This document shows, piece after piece, positions 41,722 to 52,780 of a DNA stretch of 64,000 nt (positions within the stretch are counted from its first letter, which is position 1; every line of letters starts with the position of its first letter). The DNA comes from Bog-756 sp963837805. Lineage in GTDB: Bacteria; Actinomycetota; Acidimicrobiia; Acidimicrobiales; RAAP-2. The stretch covers positions 1-64,000 of the forward strand of contig CAWIOU010000016.1 of the NCBI GenBank assembly GCA_963837805.1, given 5' to 3'. Under the pieces are notes generated by a model. The model worked only from the letters and a program-made list of their open reading frames with translations. It was not told where the DNA came from and made no database searches. Both the position numbers and the translations under genes were made by a program.

Positions 41722-43581
41722 GTGCCTAGACCGGTCGAGGGAACCAGCCCCTACCTGCCGGGGCTGGACGGGATCCGCGCCGTGGCCGTGCTGGCCGTGA
41801 TCGCCTACCACCTCAACTTCGGGTGGGCGTCGGGCGGGCTGCTCGGCGTGCAGGTCTTCTTCGTGCTCTCGGGATACCTCATCACCGATCTCCTGGTGGC
41901 CGAGTACGGGCGCCACCGCGGGATCGGGTTGAAGCATTTCTGGATCCGTCGGGCGAGACGGCTCCTCCCCGCCCTCTTCGTCATGCTGTTCGTGACCGTG
42001 GGCTGGGCCACGCTGTTCGACCGGAGCCAACTGGTGGCCCTGCGGAGCGACCTGCCGGCGGGAATCTTCTACGTCAGCAACTGGTGGTACATCTTCCACC
42101 ACGTCTCCTACTTCGCCAAGTTCGGCCCGCCGTCGCCCCTCGGGCACCTGTGGTCGCTGGCCATCGAGGAGCAGTTCTATCTGGTGTGGCCGCTCCTGAT
42201 CCTGGCCGGTTTCCGATGGCTCCACACCAAGCGGGCCCTGATCCTGGTCACCCTGGCCGCCGCCACCGCCTCGGCCCTGGAGATGGCCGTCCTCTACTCG
42301 CCGTCCCCCGAAGCCGATCCGACCCGGGTCTACGACGGCACCGACACCCGCGCCTTCGCGCTGCTCATCGGTGCCGCGCTGGCGCTGTGGTTGCCGCGCA
42401 GCCGGCCCTTCGCCGCCGTCACCGCCAACGCCAGGCGACTCCTCAACCTCGTCGGTGGCGCGGCGCTGCTCGGGATCTTCGCCATGTACTGGGGCACCAG
42501 CCAGTACCAGTCGTTCCCCTACGAAGGGGGCATGTTCCTGCTGGCACTGCTCACCGCCCTGGTCATCGGCGTCACCGTCCACCCCGGGTCGCAGCTGCGG
42601 ACCGTGCTCGGGTGGGAGCCCTTGCGGTGGGTGGGGGAGCGCTCCTACGCCATCTATCTCTGGCACTACCCGGTCATCGTCCTGACCACCCCCCTGAACG
42701 CCCCTCCCAACGTGGTGCGGGCCATCCTCCAGACCGCCGTCACCCTGGTCATCGCCGCCCTGTCGTGGCGCTATGTCGAACAGCCGGTCCGGCACGGGGC
42801 GCTCGGCCGTCAGTGGGAACGGATCAGACAGCACAACTGGAGCCGGCCTCAGCTCCGCCCGTGGGGATGGGTGCTGGCCGTCGGGGTGTCGGTCAACGCC
42901 GCGGTGTGCGCCCTCGGCCTCTTCGGCGTGGTGTCCGCATCCGCCGCCGACCCGGCCTCCCAGATCACCAGCATCAGCCCCGTGCCCCGTGATCATCACC
43001 CGACGACCACGACGTCGACGGTGGCATCGAGGGCGCACGGGGGCTCGACGACCACGTCGAGCACCGCGCCACCGCCGGCCGGCCACGACGTGACCGCCAT
43101 CGGGGACTCGGTGATGGTCGATGCCGCCCCGTACCTCGAACAGCTGCTCCCCGGCATCGCCATCGACGCCGCGGTCGGCCAGCAGCTCTACCAGGTGCAG
43201 ACCTCGGTGGGTCAACTCAAGGCCGAGGGAGCGGTGGGTGACCGCCTGATCCTCGAGCTCGGCACCAACGGTCCCTACACGGTCTCCCAGCTGGAGGATC
43301 TGATCAATTCCTTCGGCCCCTTGCAGAGGATCGTGCTCGTCAACACCCACGTCCCACGGCCGTGGCAGGACCAGGTCAACGAGACCATCGCCGCGGTGGC
43401 CGAGTCGTATCCGAACGCCACCGTCGTCAACTGGTTCGGCGACAGCGCCGCCTACCCGCAGTACTTCTATCCCGACGGCGTCCACCTCGATCCGGCCGGG
43501 GCCAAGTACTACGCGTCGCTCCTGGCCCAGGCGGTCAAGGTTCCGCCGCCCCCCCATCGCAATCAACGCTCGCGCCGCTAG
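41722..43581 (+). CDS. Acyltransferase 3 membrane protein with C-terminal SGNH-like domain
   Basis: 619 residues. About ten membrane helices of the OafA/YrhL acyltransferase-3 family, with GLDGIRAVAVLAVIAYH, the VFFVLSGYLITDLL helix, RRARRLLPAL and LWSLAIEEQFYLVWPLL. After a Thr/Ser-rich linker (about 425-450) comes an extracytoplasmic SGNH hydrolase-like domain: AIGDSVMVD (Ser block), ELGTNGPY (Asn block) and DGVHLDPAG (Asp-x-x-His). Such proteins O-acetylate surface glycans. GTG 41722. Gmd at 11.7 kb hints at surface glycans but is far away. Confidence 0.92.
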   Translation: MPRPVEGTSPYLPGLDGIRAVAVLAVIAYHLNFGWASGGLLGVQVFFVLSGYLITDLLVAEYGRHRGIGLKHFWIRRARRLLPALFVMLFVTVGWATLFDRSQLVALRSDLPAGIFYVSNWWYIFHHVSYFAKFGPPSPLGHLWSLAIEEQFYLVWPLLILAGFRWLHTKRALILVTLAAATASALEMAVLYSPSPEADPTRVYDGTDTRAFALLIGAALALWLPRSRPFAAVTANARRLLNLVGGAALLGIFAMYWGTSQYQSFPYEGGMFLLALLTALVIGVTVHPGSQLRTVLGWEPLRWVGERSYAIYLWHYPVIVLTTPLNAPPNVVRAILQTAVTLVIAALSWRYVEQPVRHGALGRQWERIRQHNWSRPQLRPWGWVLAVGVSVNAAVCALGLFGVVSASAADPASQITSISPVPRDHHPTTTTSTVASRAHGGSTTTSSTAPPPAGHDVTAIGDSVMVDAAPYLEQLLPGIAIDAAVGQQLYQVQTSVGQLKAEGAVGDRLILELGTNGPYTVSQLEDLINSFGPLQRIVLVNTHVPRPWQDQVNETIAAVAESYPNATVVNWFGDSAAYPQYFYPDGVHLDPAGAKYYASLLAQAVKVPPPPHRNQRSRR

Positions 43582-43611
43582 CCCCCCCGCCCACGGCTTC
43601 CGCCGTCGGAT

Positions 43612-44382
43612 TCACACCAGCGGCCACGGATAGGGAGGCCGGTCCCCGAGGGGCTCGGGGAAGGTGCCGGTCTCGACCAGGTAGCGGGCGCGGTGGCGGA
43701 GGGAGTCCCGTTCGGGGCCCGAGAGCAGTCCCGCCACTGGGTCGGGCAGCTCGGCGGCCACGCCGTCGAGGTCGGCGAGGATGCCCTCGGGAATCAGGTC
43801 CTCGGCGAAATCCCAGATCACCGTGCGCAGCTTGGGCTGGCGGTGGAAGCAGAGGCCGTGGTCGATCCCCCACAGTCGCCCGTCGGGCCCCTTGAGCACG
43901 TGGCCGCTCTTGCGGTCGGCGTTGTTGGCCACGATGTCGAAGGCGCACATGGCCTGCAGGAGGGCCTCATGTCCGCCCTCGTCGTAGAGGGTGAAGTAGT
44001 GCTGGTCGTAGTCGGCCTCGACGAAGAGCTGGAGCGAGCCCTCACCGAAGGGGCCGTCCGGGCGGAGGACCGTGGGCGGTACGAGCCCCCAGCCGAGGGC
44101 CTCGGAGAGGGTGAAGGCGGCCACTTCGCGACGGAAGAGACCGTCGGGGAAGTCCCACAGCGACCGCTCGCCGCCGGCCGGCTTGTACACGGCGTTGAGC
44201 GGGTCGTCCCCGCTGTCGTCCAGGCTGACCAGGTAGGTCATGTTCGAGCTCCACGGCAGGCGTCCGAGCACGGTGAGACCGCTGGCGGTCAGCAGCTCGG
44301 TGGCGCTCTCGAGCCCATGAGCACCGCCTGGGCTCCAGCCGTTCACACCGCCGGCGGACGGTGGCCGTTTGTCCGTGGACAT
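43612..44382 (-). CDS. SCO1664-family kinase-like protein
   Basis: 256 residues of the PI3/4-kinase-like SCO1664 family. NAVYKPAGGERSLWDFP, FRREVAAFTLSEALGW, FDIVANNADRKSGHVL and WGIDHGLCFH are the ATP-binding Lys and HipA/PI-kinase-like catalytic segments. The last gene of a three-gene operon conserved across actinobacteria. ATG 44382 gives a 40-nt overlap with the DUF3090 gene. Substrate unknown. Confidence 0.88.
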   Translation of the reverse strand: MSTDKRPPSAGGVNGWSPGGAHGLESATELLTASGLTVLGRLPWSSNMTYLVSLDDSGDDPLNAVYKPAGGERSLWDFPDGLFRREVAAFTLSEALGWGLVPPTVLRPDGPFGEGSLQLFVEADYDQHYFTLYDEGGHEALLQAMCAFDIVANNADRKSGHVLKGPDGRLWGIDHGLCFHRQPKLRTVIWDFAEDLIPEGILADLDGVAAELPDPVAGLLSGPERDSLRHRARYLVETGTFPEPLGDRPPYPWPLV

Positions 44383-44840
44383 TCGTGTCCCGAGGGATCG
44401 AGGGGCGATCCGCACAGTGGGCAGGGGGGGCGTCCCGACTCGACGAGCCTGGTGGCCTGGATGGCGAACGCCGCCGCCTGTTCGCGGGAGATGGACAGGC
44501 GGGCGATGGCGCCGGTCTCGTCTTCGGCGACCAGTTCCTCGATGACCATGATGACCCGATCGTCGGCCTCGTCATAGGAGACGCCGACGGTGCCGACCAC
44601 CCAGGCCGGCTCGGCCGGCTCCTCGAGGGGCAGCTCATCGGGCAGGTGGCCGGGCCGCGGCCGGTCCCGCACGATCTGGGCCAGGTAATCGGCCACCCCC
44701 GCCACCTGTTGCTTCTCGATCTTGAGGGTGAGCAGGACCGGCCCCTGCCGGCACTGGAGGAGGAAGAGGCGATCGCCCACCGGGCCCACCGCGCCCACCG
44801 TGATCCGCTCGGGCGACGAGAGGTCGTAGGCCTCGCTCAC
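44343..44840 (-). CDS. DUF3090 family protein
   Basis: 165 residues. Beta-rich N-terminal part (ITVGAVGPVGDRLFLLQCRQ), conserved AWVVGTVGVSYDE and EREQAAAF-like helix (ISREQAAAFAIQA), and a C-terminal zinc-knuckle-like CPLCGSPLDPSGHECPR. Function unknown. GTG 44840 overlaps the phosphomutase stop as GTGA, so the two are co-translated. Confidence 0.9.
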   Translation of the reverse strand: MSEAYDLSSPERITVGAVGPVGDRLFLLQCRQGPVLLTLKIEKQQVAGVADYLAQIVRDRPRPGHLPDELPLEEPAEPAWVVGTVGVSYDEADDRVIMVIEELVAEDETGAIARLSISREQAAAFAIQATRLVESGRPPCPLCGSPLDPSGHECPRTNGHRPPAV

Positions 44841-45499
44841 GCGATGGCCAGTTCGTTCAGCGAGGCAGTGGAGTTGACGGTGAGCACGTGGGGCCCGGCG
44901 GCGCTGAAGGCCAGGGCCGACACCGAGCACGGTGACACCACCAGACGTTGGAACAGATCCAGCGGGGTGCCGGCCGCCGTCGACACCGCGGCCTTGATCG
45001 GGTCGGCGTGGGAGACGGCCACGATCGTCTCCCCCGGATGCAGCTGGGTGAGGCGGCCGATGGCCGAAGCCATCCGGGCCTGCATCTCGGGAAAGGACTC
45101 CCCTCCGGGAAAACGGAAACTGCTTGGGCACCGCTGGACCTGCGACCATTCCGGCTTCTTGGCCAGCACGCTCAGCTTGGCCCCGGTCCAGTCGCCGAAC
45201 TCGCACTCGAGCAGTCCCCGATCGGTCCGCACCCGGAGCCCGAGACACCGGGCGATGGGACGGGCGGTCTCCATGGTCCGCTCCAAGGGCGAGGCGTAGA
45301 CGGCCACCGGGGGCCGCCGACCGGTCGCCACCATGGCCTTCAGGCGTTCGCCGACCCCCTCGGCCTGGGCCCGACCTTGGTCGGAGAGGTGGAGGCCCGG
45401 GGCCCGGCCGGGGAGGACCTTGCCCGTAGTCGGCGTCGTCCCATGGCGGACCAAGAGCACCACGGTCGGGCGGCTGGGGACTTTCGCTCGGCTGGCCAC
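44837..45499 (-). CDS. Histidine-phosphatase-superfamily protein (MSMEG_4193-type phosphomutase)
   Basis: 220 residues. VRHGTTPTTGKVLPGRAPGLHLSDQG carries the phospho-acceptor His in its RHG motif; YASPLERTMETARPI and VAVSHADPIKA supply the remaining active-site Arg, Glu and His. The MSMEG_4193 subgroup always travels with DUF3090 and SCO1664, as here. GTG 45499 lies 8 nt after a TACGGT box (45513-45508), so the mRNA is probably leaderless or nearly so. Confidence 0.9.
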   Translation of the reverse strand: MASRAKVPSRPTVVLLVRHGTTPTTGKVLPGRAPGLHLSDQGRAQAEGVGERLKAMVATGRRPPVAVYASPLERTMETARPIARCLGLRVRTDRGLLECEFGDWTGAKLSVLAKKPEWSQVQRCPSSFRFPGGESFPEMQARMASAIGRLTQLHPGETIVAVSHADPIKAAVSTAAGTPLDLFQRLVVSPCSVSALAFSAAGPHVLTVNSTASLNELAIA

Positions 45500-45584
45500 G
45501 CCCGTTCACCGTACTCTGTCCCGACCCGGGCCCGACCCGGCGTCCGGTCCCCCGGCGGGGTCGGCGACGGCTGGCCCGGTGGCC

Positions 45585-47987
45585 TCAGTTGGACACGCCG
45601 GCAAGCGGCCGGACCAGGGGTTCGACCCCTTCGCACCCGTCCTGAGGGCCCTCGTCGAGGGGGGTCACCGGGTCGTGACTGTGGTCCTCGTCGGAGAGCT
45701 TGGACGGCCACCAGTTCCACCGGCCGAGGAGCACCACCACCGACGGCACCAGAAGGGTGCGGACGAAGAAGGTGTCGAGGAGGATCCCGCCGGCCAGGCC
45801 CAGGCCGATCTCCTGCACCTGGAGGTTGCCGGTGACGGTCAGGACACCGAACGTCCCGGCCAGGATGAGGCCGGCCGAGGTCACGGTGGTGCCGGTGGCC
45901 TCGACGGCACGGCGGACCGCCACCCTGATGGGGGCATGGTGCGCCTCCTCGCGGATCCGGGTCATGACCAGGATGTTGTAGTCCTGCCCGAGGGCCATGA
46001 TGAAGATGAACATGAAGAAGGGAAGGACGAAATTGATCCCGTCCTGTCCGCCGATGATCTCGAAGACCAGCACGGCCAGGCCCAGGGAGGCCAGGTAGGA
46101 GAGGCCGACGCTCACCACCAGGTACAGCGGCGCCACCAGGCTTCGCAGGACGATGGCCAGCAGCAGGGCGAGGACGATCATCACGATGGGGATGATCCGC
46201 TTCAGGTCGTTGCCCGAGATGCTGCCGACGTCGGCGGCCAGCGGGGCGTCACCCCCGACACCGCTCGCCGTGGCTCCGATGGACCGGGCCACCACGCCCA
46301 CCGCGGAACGCACCGCGGGCACGGCCGCCGCCGCTTGGGTGCTGTCGGCGGGCCCGGCCCGGAGCGCGGTCTCGTACTGGATGGTGCGCCCGTCGGGGCT
46401 GATGGATTGCGAGGAGACCAGGTAGGCGTCGTAGGCCGCGGGCGACACCTCGATGCCCGGCGGTGGGCTCAGGGGCAGGCCGTCGGCCGGGCCCAGGGGC
46501 GACAGCAGGGCGTGGGCCTGGGCCAGTGCCGTCGGCGAGACCATGGCCCCGTTGGGATCCAACGGCCCGGTCACCGCGCTGAACACGCCCGACCGCACCA
46601 GGCCGTGCTGGGCCTCGGCCAGGACAGCCGGATCGCTCCACACCGGGGCGGCGAGTCGGAACAGCACGGTCGTCGGGTTGGTCTCGGCCGAGGGGAAGTC
46701 GGCGGCCAGAATGGCCTGGCCCCGGCCGGAGTCCGAGGTGGCCGGGGCCGGTTGGTCGTTGAATCCGTTGGGGGAGTAGGCGAGCATCGACGCCGCCAGC
46801 CCGACGAAGATGGCCAGCCCGATGGCCAGGGTGAGCACCGGCCTTCCGACCACCTTGCCGGCGATGCGGCCCCATGCCCCGCCTTTGTGCGCTCCGACCT
46901 GAGGGATCCGGGGCCAGAACACGCTGCGGCCGAGCACGGCCAGGAGGGCGGGCAACAGGGTCAGGTTGGCGGCCAGGGCCACGGCGATCCCGATGGCCAG
47001 CGCGGGGCCGAGCCCGGTGTAGAGCCCGAACGAGGCCACGACCACCGTGGCCAGGGCCCCGATCACCGTGAACCCGGAGAAGGTGATCGACTCGCCCACT
47101 TTGCACAGCGAGAACGACACGGCGTCGTCGACGCTCTTCCCGCGGCGGAGCTCCTCCCGCAGGCGGAAGATGAGGAACAGCCCGTAGTCGGTGCCCGCGC
47201 CGAGCAGGACCACGATGAGGAGGATCGGGGTGAGGTCGGAGACCTGCACGCCGAGGTGGGTGGACTCGGCGATGATCGGTCCGGCGGCGAAGAGGGCCAC
47301 CGCCGAGGGGAGCAGGGCGACCAACGGGGCCAGGAGGGCCCGGAAGGTGAGGAACAGCAGGGCCACGATGAACAGGATCGAGAGCAGCTCGGTCAGGGTC
47401 TGGATGTGGCCGTTCTGGTTCTGCTCGTCGACCGAGTTGGCCACCCCTCCGGTCAGGTGCAGGGCCAGGTCGGGGGGCGGCTGGGACGTGGCGAAGGTCG
47501 ATCGCAGTGCGGCCACGATCTCGGCCTCGGCCTTGTCCCGCTCGGCCGAGGCCGCCGGGAGCTGGACTTCGATGAGGGCCCGCCGGGCCTTCCCGTTGGT
47601 CGACGCCCCCTGATCGAGGACGGTGGTCACCCCCGGGGTGGACCGCATGGCCAGCTCGACCCGGTCGATGGCGGTGTCGTCGGCCGCCGTCAGTGTCCGG
47701 CCCGAGGTGGCGGCCACCAACGTCGTGGTCCTCAGCGTCTTCGACTGGAACGGGGCGGCCAGGTCCTGGGCCCGGACACTGGGTTCGGTGGCCGGAAGGA
47801 ATTGGGTGTTGCTGCTCTTCTCGACGCTGGTGAGCGAGGGAAGGGACACGGTCAGGATCACCGTGACGATGATCCAACCGGCGATGATCAGCCAGCGAAA
47901 CCGTACCGTGGACCGTCCCAGGGCGGCGAACAAGCGGAAATCCCTCCAGGGCTCGAAGACTGGACCCCAGAGGCGCAGACGGGCCAC
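45585..47987 (-). CDS. MMPL-family (RND) membrane transporter
   Basis: 800 residues with two repeats of one plus five helices and two large extracytoplasmic loops. Proton-relay motifs are GAGTDYGLFLIFR in the first half and ALGQDYNILVMTR in the second (G-x-x-x-D-Y). FTGE-like SFSLCKVGESITFSGFTVI and VRRAVEATGTTVTSAG follow each. MMPL proteins export lipids or drugs; no polyketide or lipid cluster adjoins it, so the cargo is unknown. It is monocistronic. Confidence 0.93.
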   Translation of the reverse strand: MARLRLWGPVFEPWRDFRLFAALGRSTVRFRWLIIAGWIIVTVILTVSLPSLTSVEKSSNTQFLPATEPSVRAQDLAAPFQSKTLRTTTLVAATSGRTLTAADDTAIDRVELAMRSTPGVTTVLDQGASTNGKARRALIEVQLPAASAERDKAEAEIVAALRSTFATSQPPPDLALHLTGGVANSVDEQNQNGHIQTLTELLSILFIVALLFLTFRALLAPLVALLPSAVALFAAGPIIAESTHLGVQVSDLTPILLIVVLLGAGTDYGLFLIFRLREELRRGKSVDDAVSFSLCKVGESITFSGFTVIGALATVVVASFGLYTGLGPALAIGIAVALAANLTLLPALLAVLGRSVFWPRIPQVGAHKGGAWGRIAGKVVGRPVLTLAIGLAIFVGLAASMLAYSPNGFNDQPAPATSDSGRGQAILAADFPSAETNPTTVLFRLAAPVWSDPAVLAEAQHGLVRSGVFSAVTGPLDPNGAMVSPTALAQAHALLSPLGPADGLPLSPPPGIEVSPAAYDAYLVSSQSISPDGRTIQYETALRAGPADSTQAAAAVPAVRSAVGVVARSIGATASGVGGDAPLAADVGSISGNDLKRIIPIVMIVLALLLAIVLRSLVAPLYLVVSVGLSYLASLGLAVLVFEIIGGQDGINFVLPFFMFIFIMALGQDYNILVMTRIREEAHHAPIRVAVRRAVEATGTTVTSAGLILAGTFGVLTVTGNLQVQEIGLGLAGGILLDTFFVRTLLVPSVVVLLGRWNWWPSKLSDEDHSHDPVTPLDEGPQDGCEGVEPLVRPLAGVSN

Positions 47988-48132
47988 CGCGGTGGCCCAT
48001 CCGAGGCAATGGGCTCTTCACACTGGTGCCCCGACCACCGGTCCGAGCCCGGGCTCCTGGGTCTCAGCCTAGGCCCGCGGCAGGGCTCCGTTCAGGGCCG
48101 ACCGGCCCGGGCGGCAAATTATTACGAGATTT

Positions 48133-49257
48133 TCATTTGCTGGCCGGCAGGCGGCGCGGCATGGGGACCGCCGTCTCGGGCCACCGTCGCCGGCTGACCC
48201 GGGCCAGCTTGTGGAGCAGGGCGATGGCTCCGGGGTCGTCGTCCCCCGGCCTGGTCTCGAGGGCTCCGTCGGCGATCATCCGGTCGAGGAGGTCCCGGCC
48301 CTTCTCGGTGCGCACGATGGTCAGGGTCCAGTCGTTGAAGGCACCGATGCCCCCGGTCGAGATGTCGGCGTGCTCGGCCGCGAAATCGGGACAGGTGGTA
48401 CAACCCTCCCGGGTCCAGGCGTGGGCCTCCTTGAGCGGTATCTCGTGGTACCCGCCGTCACGGGTCCACACCTGGAAGACGCCCTTGATGTTCATCTTGG
48501 CGATGTCGGCCCGGGCGATCCCGTATTTGGCCTCGAACAGCTCGGGGAAGATGGCGTCGTCGAAGGTCTTCGAGCACATCAGGCCGATGGTCAGGGCGAG
48601 ACGCCGGGCGATCTTGCCCGCCTTGCGGGCCTGCATGACCGGCGGCGCCGAGGACTGGCAGCCCATGCCCACCAGGGCGATGCGCTCGGCGCCGGCTTCG
48701 ATGGCCAGCGGGTAGGCCAGCGGGTTGGCCGAGTAGGTGTAGCGGGACCCGGCCGCGGCCAGCACCTCCGCCCGGGTGGTGGCCGCGGTGGGCACCGCCT
48801 TCCAGGTGCTGCCGTCCCCCTCGAGCGAGGAGACCAGGGCGGCGTCGATCACGTCGTGCTCGAGGGCCCAGATGAGCAGGGCCGAGACCAGGCCGCCGTC
48901 CTGGCCCGCCTGGTGGGTCTCCGGGTCGGTGGCCCGCACCAGGAGGGTGTCGGTGGAGACGCCGGCCACCTCCTCGGCCGTCCGCTCCCGTCCGAACAGG
49001 TGGGTGTCGATCTCGGTCTCCCAGGTGCGGAACCTCGGGCACGCCCGGGTGCACATCGTGCACCCCTTGACCCCGTGGGTGCAGCTTTCCGGGCCGCCTT
49101 CGGCATCGATGTGGAAGGGCTTGTACCTCCCCCCGGTGTCGTCGTAGGAGAGCACGTCGTACGGGCAGGCCACGATGCAGGCGGCACAACCGGTGCACAG
49201 GCCCGACGTGACGACTTCGGTGAAGAGCTCGGCCCAGTGCGGCTTTTCGGGGGGCAT
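48133..49257 (-). CDS. FrhB-like coenzyme F420 hydrogenase/dehydrogenase beta subunit family protein
   Basis: 374 residues. A ferredoxin-like N-terminus binds two 4Fe-4S clusters (LCTGCAACIVACP and CTMCTRACP), followed by FrhB_N and FrhB_C domains (QAGQDGGLVSALLIWALE, VGMGCQSSAPPVMQARKAG, GCTTCPDFAAEHADIS). FrhB proteins bind FAD and reduce or oxidise F420; some act on other quinones or ferredoxin. ATG 49257 is 6 nt after TAGGGT, a leaderless start. It is divergent from fpg-like gene with 76 nt between. Confidence 0.88.
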   Translation of the reverse strand: MPPEKPHWAELFTEVVTSGLCTGCAACIVACPYDVLSYDDTGGRYKPFHIDAEGGPESCTHGVKGCTMCTRACPRFRTWETEIDTHLFGRERTAEEVAGVSTDTLLVRATDPETHQAGQDGGLVSALLIWALEHDVIDAALVSSLEGDGSTWKAVPTAATTRAEVLAAAGSRYTYSANPLAYPLAIEAGAERIALVGMGCQSSAPPVMQARKAGKIARRLALTIGLMCSKTFDDAIFPELFEAKYGIARADIAKMNIKGVFQVWTRDGGYHEIPLKEAHAWTREGCTTCPDFAAEHADISTGGIGAFNDWTLTIVRTEKGRDLLDRMIADGALETRPGDDDPGAIALLHKLARVSRRRWPETAVPMPRRLPASK

Positions 49258-49263
49258 GGCCTT

Positions 49264-49269
49264 ACCCTA
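49264..49269 (-). promoter_or_regulatory. -10 box for leaderless frhB-like mRNA
   Basis: TAGGGT on the minus strand, 6 nt before ATG 49257. Confidence 0.5.
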
Positions 49270-49320
49270 TCGAGGCAACCCCGGGGGCCCGCGCACGGCC
49301 GCCGACCGTCCCGGGTTGGC

Positions 49321-49326
49321 TACCCT
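49321..49326 (+). promoter_or_regulatory. -10 box for leaderless DNA-glycosylase mRNA
   Basis: TACCCT, 7 nt before GTG 49334; no ribosome-binding site. Confidence 0.5.
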
Positions 49327-49333
49327 GGCGTGG

Positions 49334-50116
49334 GTGCCGGAGCTGCCCGAGGTCGAGAGCTACCGGCAGCTGGCCGAGCGTGCTGTCGGGCGGACCATCG
49401 CCTCGGTCACCACACCCGACCCCTGGTTCATCAAGGGTGGAGCCGATGGCCCGACGGTCCGCCTGGCCCTGGACGGTCACCGGCCGACCGCGGCCCGGCG
49501 CGTCGGCAAGCTCCTGCTGCTCGACCTGGACGGGGCCCCGACCCTCGGGATCCGGTTCGGGATGACCGGCACCCTGGTGGTGGACGGCAGGTCGGGGGTC
49601 GACCAGCTCATGTACGCGCCGCGGCGTCACGACCCGGCTTGGGACCGGTTCTCGCTCGGCTTCGCCGACGGTGGGTCCCTGGTGGTCAACGATCCGAGAC
49701 GGCTCGGCGGCATCCTCCTCGACCCCGACGTGTCCGGCCTCGGGCCCGATGCCGCCACCATCACCCCGGCCGTTCTGGCCGAGGCATTGCGCGGGTCGAA
49801 GGCCCCCCTGAAGGCCCGGCTGCTCGACCAGTCACGGGTGGCCGGCATCGGGAACCTGCTCGCCGACGAGACGCTGTGGCGGTCCCGCCTGTCGCCGCTG
49901 CGACCGGCCGGGTCCCTGACCACCGCCGAGGTGCGGCGCCTCCGACGCCATCTGGTCGGGACCATCGCCGAGCTCTCCGAGCGGGGTGGCTCGCACCTCG
50001 GGGACCTGATGGAGGAACGCCACCCCGGGGGCCGATGCCCGCGCGACGGCGCCGAGTTGGTCCGGTCGACGGTCGGGGGCCGGACCTCGTGGTGGTGCCC
50101 TGCGCACCAGCACTGA
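49334..50116 (+). CDS. Fpg/Nei-family DNA glycosylase
   Basis: 260 residues. PELPEVESYRQ right after the initiator gives the catalytic N-terminal Pro and Glu, which fixes the GTG at 49334. The helix-two-turn-helix segment LLDQSRVAGIGNLLADE binds DNA. The C-terminal zinc finger is unusual: CPRDGAELV...WWCPAHQ has only one Cys in each half where family members have C-x2-C, so Asp and His may replace two ligands, or zinc may be absent. Excises oxidised bases in base excision repair. Confidence 0.93.
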   Translation: MPELPEVESYRQLAERAVGRTIASVTTPDPWFIKGGADGPTVRLALDGHRPTAARRVGKLLLLDLDGAPTLGIRFGMTGTLVVDGRSGVDQLMYAPRRHDPAWDRFSLGFADGGSLVVNDPRRLGGILLDPDVSGLGPDAATITPAVLAEALRGSKAPLKARLLDQSRVAGIGNLLADETLWRSRLSPLRPAGSLTTAEVRRLRRHLVGTIAELSERGGSHLGDLMEERHPGGRCPRDGAELVRSTVGGRTSWWCPAHQH

Positions 50117-50136
50117 GCCTCCGTGCCCGGCCGGGG

Positions 50137-50601
50137 TCACTCCTCGAGCTCGGCCAGAACCTTCGCCGCGTGACCGTCCGCCTTCACGTGGTACCAGGGT
50201 CGGGCGATGGTCCCGTCCGCAGCGATGAGGAAGGTCGACCTGATCACCCCGACCGACTTCTTGCCGTAGAGCGTCTTCTCGCCCCAGGCCCCGTAGGCCT
50301 CGCCCACGGAATGGTCGGCGTCGGTGAGCAGCGGGAACTTGAGCTTGTACTTGGTCCGGAAGGCGCGGTGCTTCTCGGCGCTGTCGCCGGAGACCCCGAG
50401 GACGCGCACCTTGGCCCGGGCGAAGGCCCGCAGGTTGTCGTTGAACTGGCACGCCTCCTTGGTGCATCCGGGGGTGTCGTCCCTCGGATAGAAGTAGAGG
50501 ACGACCGGCTGGCCGGCGAAGTCCTTGAGCGACACCGGTTTGCCGTCCTGATCGGGCAAGGTGAATGCGGGTGCCTTGTCCCCGGCGGCGAGCTTTCCCA
50601 T
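50137..50601 (-). CDS. bcp: Thioredoxin-dependent peroxiredoxin, Bcp/PrxQ type
   Basis: 154 residues. FYPRDDTPGCTKEACQF contains the peroxidatic Cys and a resolving Cys five residues on, as in atypical 2-Cys BCP proteins. It reduces hydroperoxides using thioredoxin. ATG 50601 has AAAGGACG upstream; the longer frame back to 50682 overlaps the thiC leader and has no family match. Convergent with the Fpg gene. Confidence 0.94.
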   Translation of the reverse strand: MGKLAAGDKAPAFTLPDQDGKPVSLKDFAGQPVVLYFYPRDDTPGCTKEACQFNDNLRAFARAKVRVLGVSGDSAEKHRAFRTKYKLKFPLLTDADHSVGEAYGAWGEKTLYGKKSVGVIRSTFLIAADGTIARPWYHVKADGHAAKVLAELEE

Positions 50602-50753
50602 GACGTGGCGTCCTTTCGCGAGAGGAGATCGGGTGCCGCCGTCAACCGGGGCACCGAGCGCTGTTGGCGCCCACGATGTCACAAACGCACGCCCGCGGGA
50701 GGGGACGGACCGTGGGAGACTCGACCAGGATTGACTTCGAAGGGACGCCAGCC

Positions 50754-52550
<1,797 letters not shown>

Positions 52551-52598
52551 TCGGGGCGCCCGCGGCCGCTTTGACCTGGTGCGACGGGCATTCCGCGG

Positions 52599-52604
52599 TA
52601 CACT
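52599..52604 (+). promoter_or_regulatory. Possible -10 box in the helicase leader
   Basis: TACACT in the 230 nt gap 52551-52780; the nearest TTGACC (52571) is 22 nt upstream, too far for a standard -35. If used, the helicase mRNA has a leader of about 170 nt, long enough to fold. Nothing else is recognised in the gap. Confidence 0.3.
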
Positions 52605-52780
52605 GGTGTGCGTGGTCGGCACAGTGCCTTCCACCGGGGTCTTCCTCATCTCCGTTCTCCGACCCGTCGACGCGGGCCGGAACGATGGCCCGAGGCGGGC
52701 CCGCAGGCATTCGTGAATGGCACGGATGTCGACGGTCGGGCTCCGGCCGTCACCGAGATGAGAGAGAGCTTCAGAACCCC

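Noticed and set aside
45333..48197. 954-codon plus-strand open frame antisense to the MMPL gene
   Set aside because: Shadow of the MMPL frame; no domain and extreme Gly/Arg/His content.
50602..50753. TPP riboswitch upstream of thiC
   Set aside because: The leader has GGGTGC-like and GACCAGGATTGAC pieces, but the conserved CTGAGA and ACCTGA/GGATAAT blocks are missing, so I cannot support it without a covariance search.
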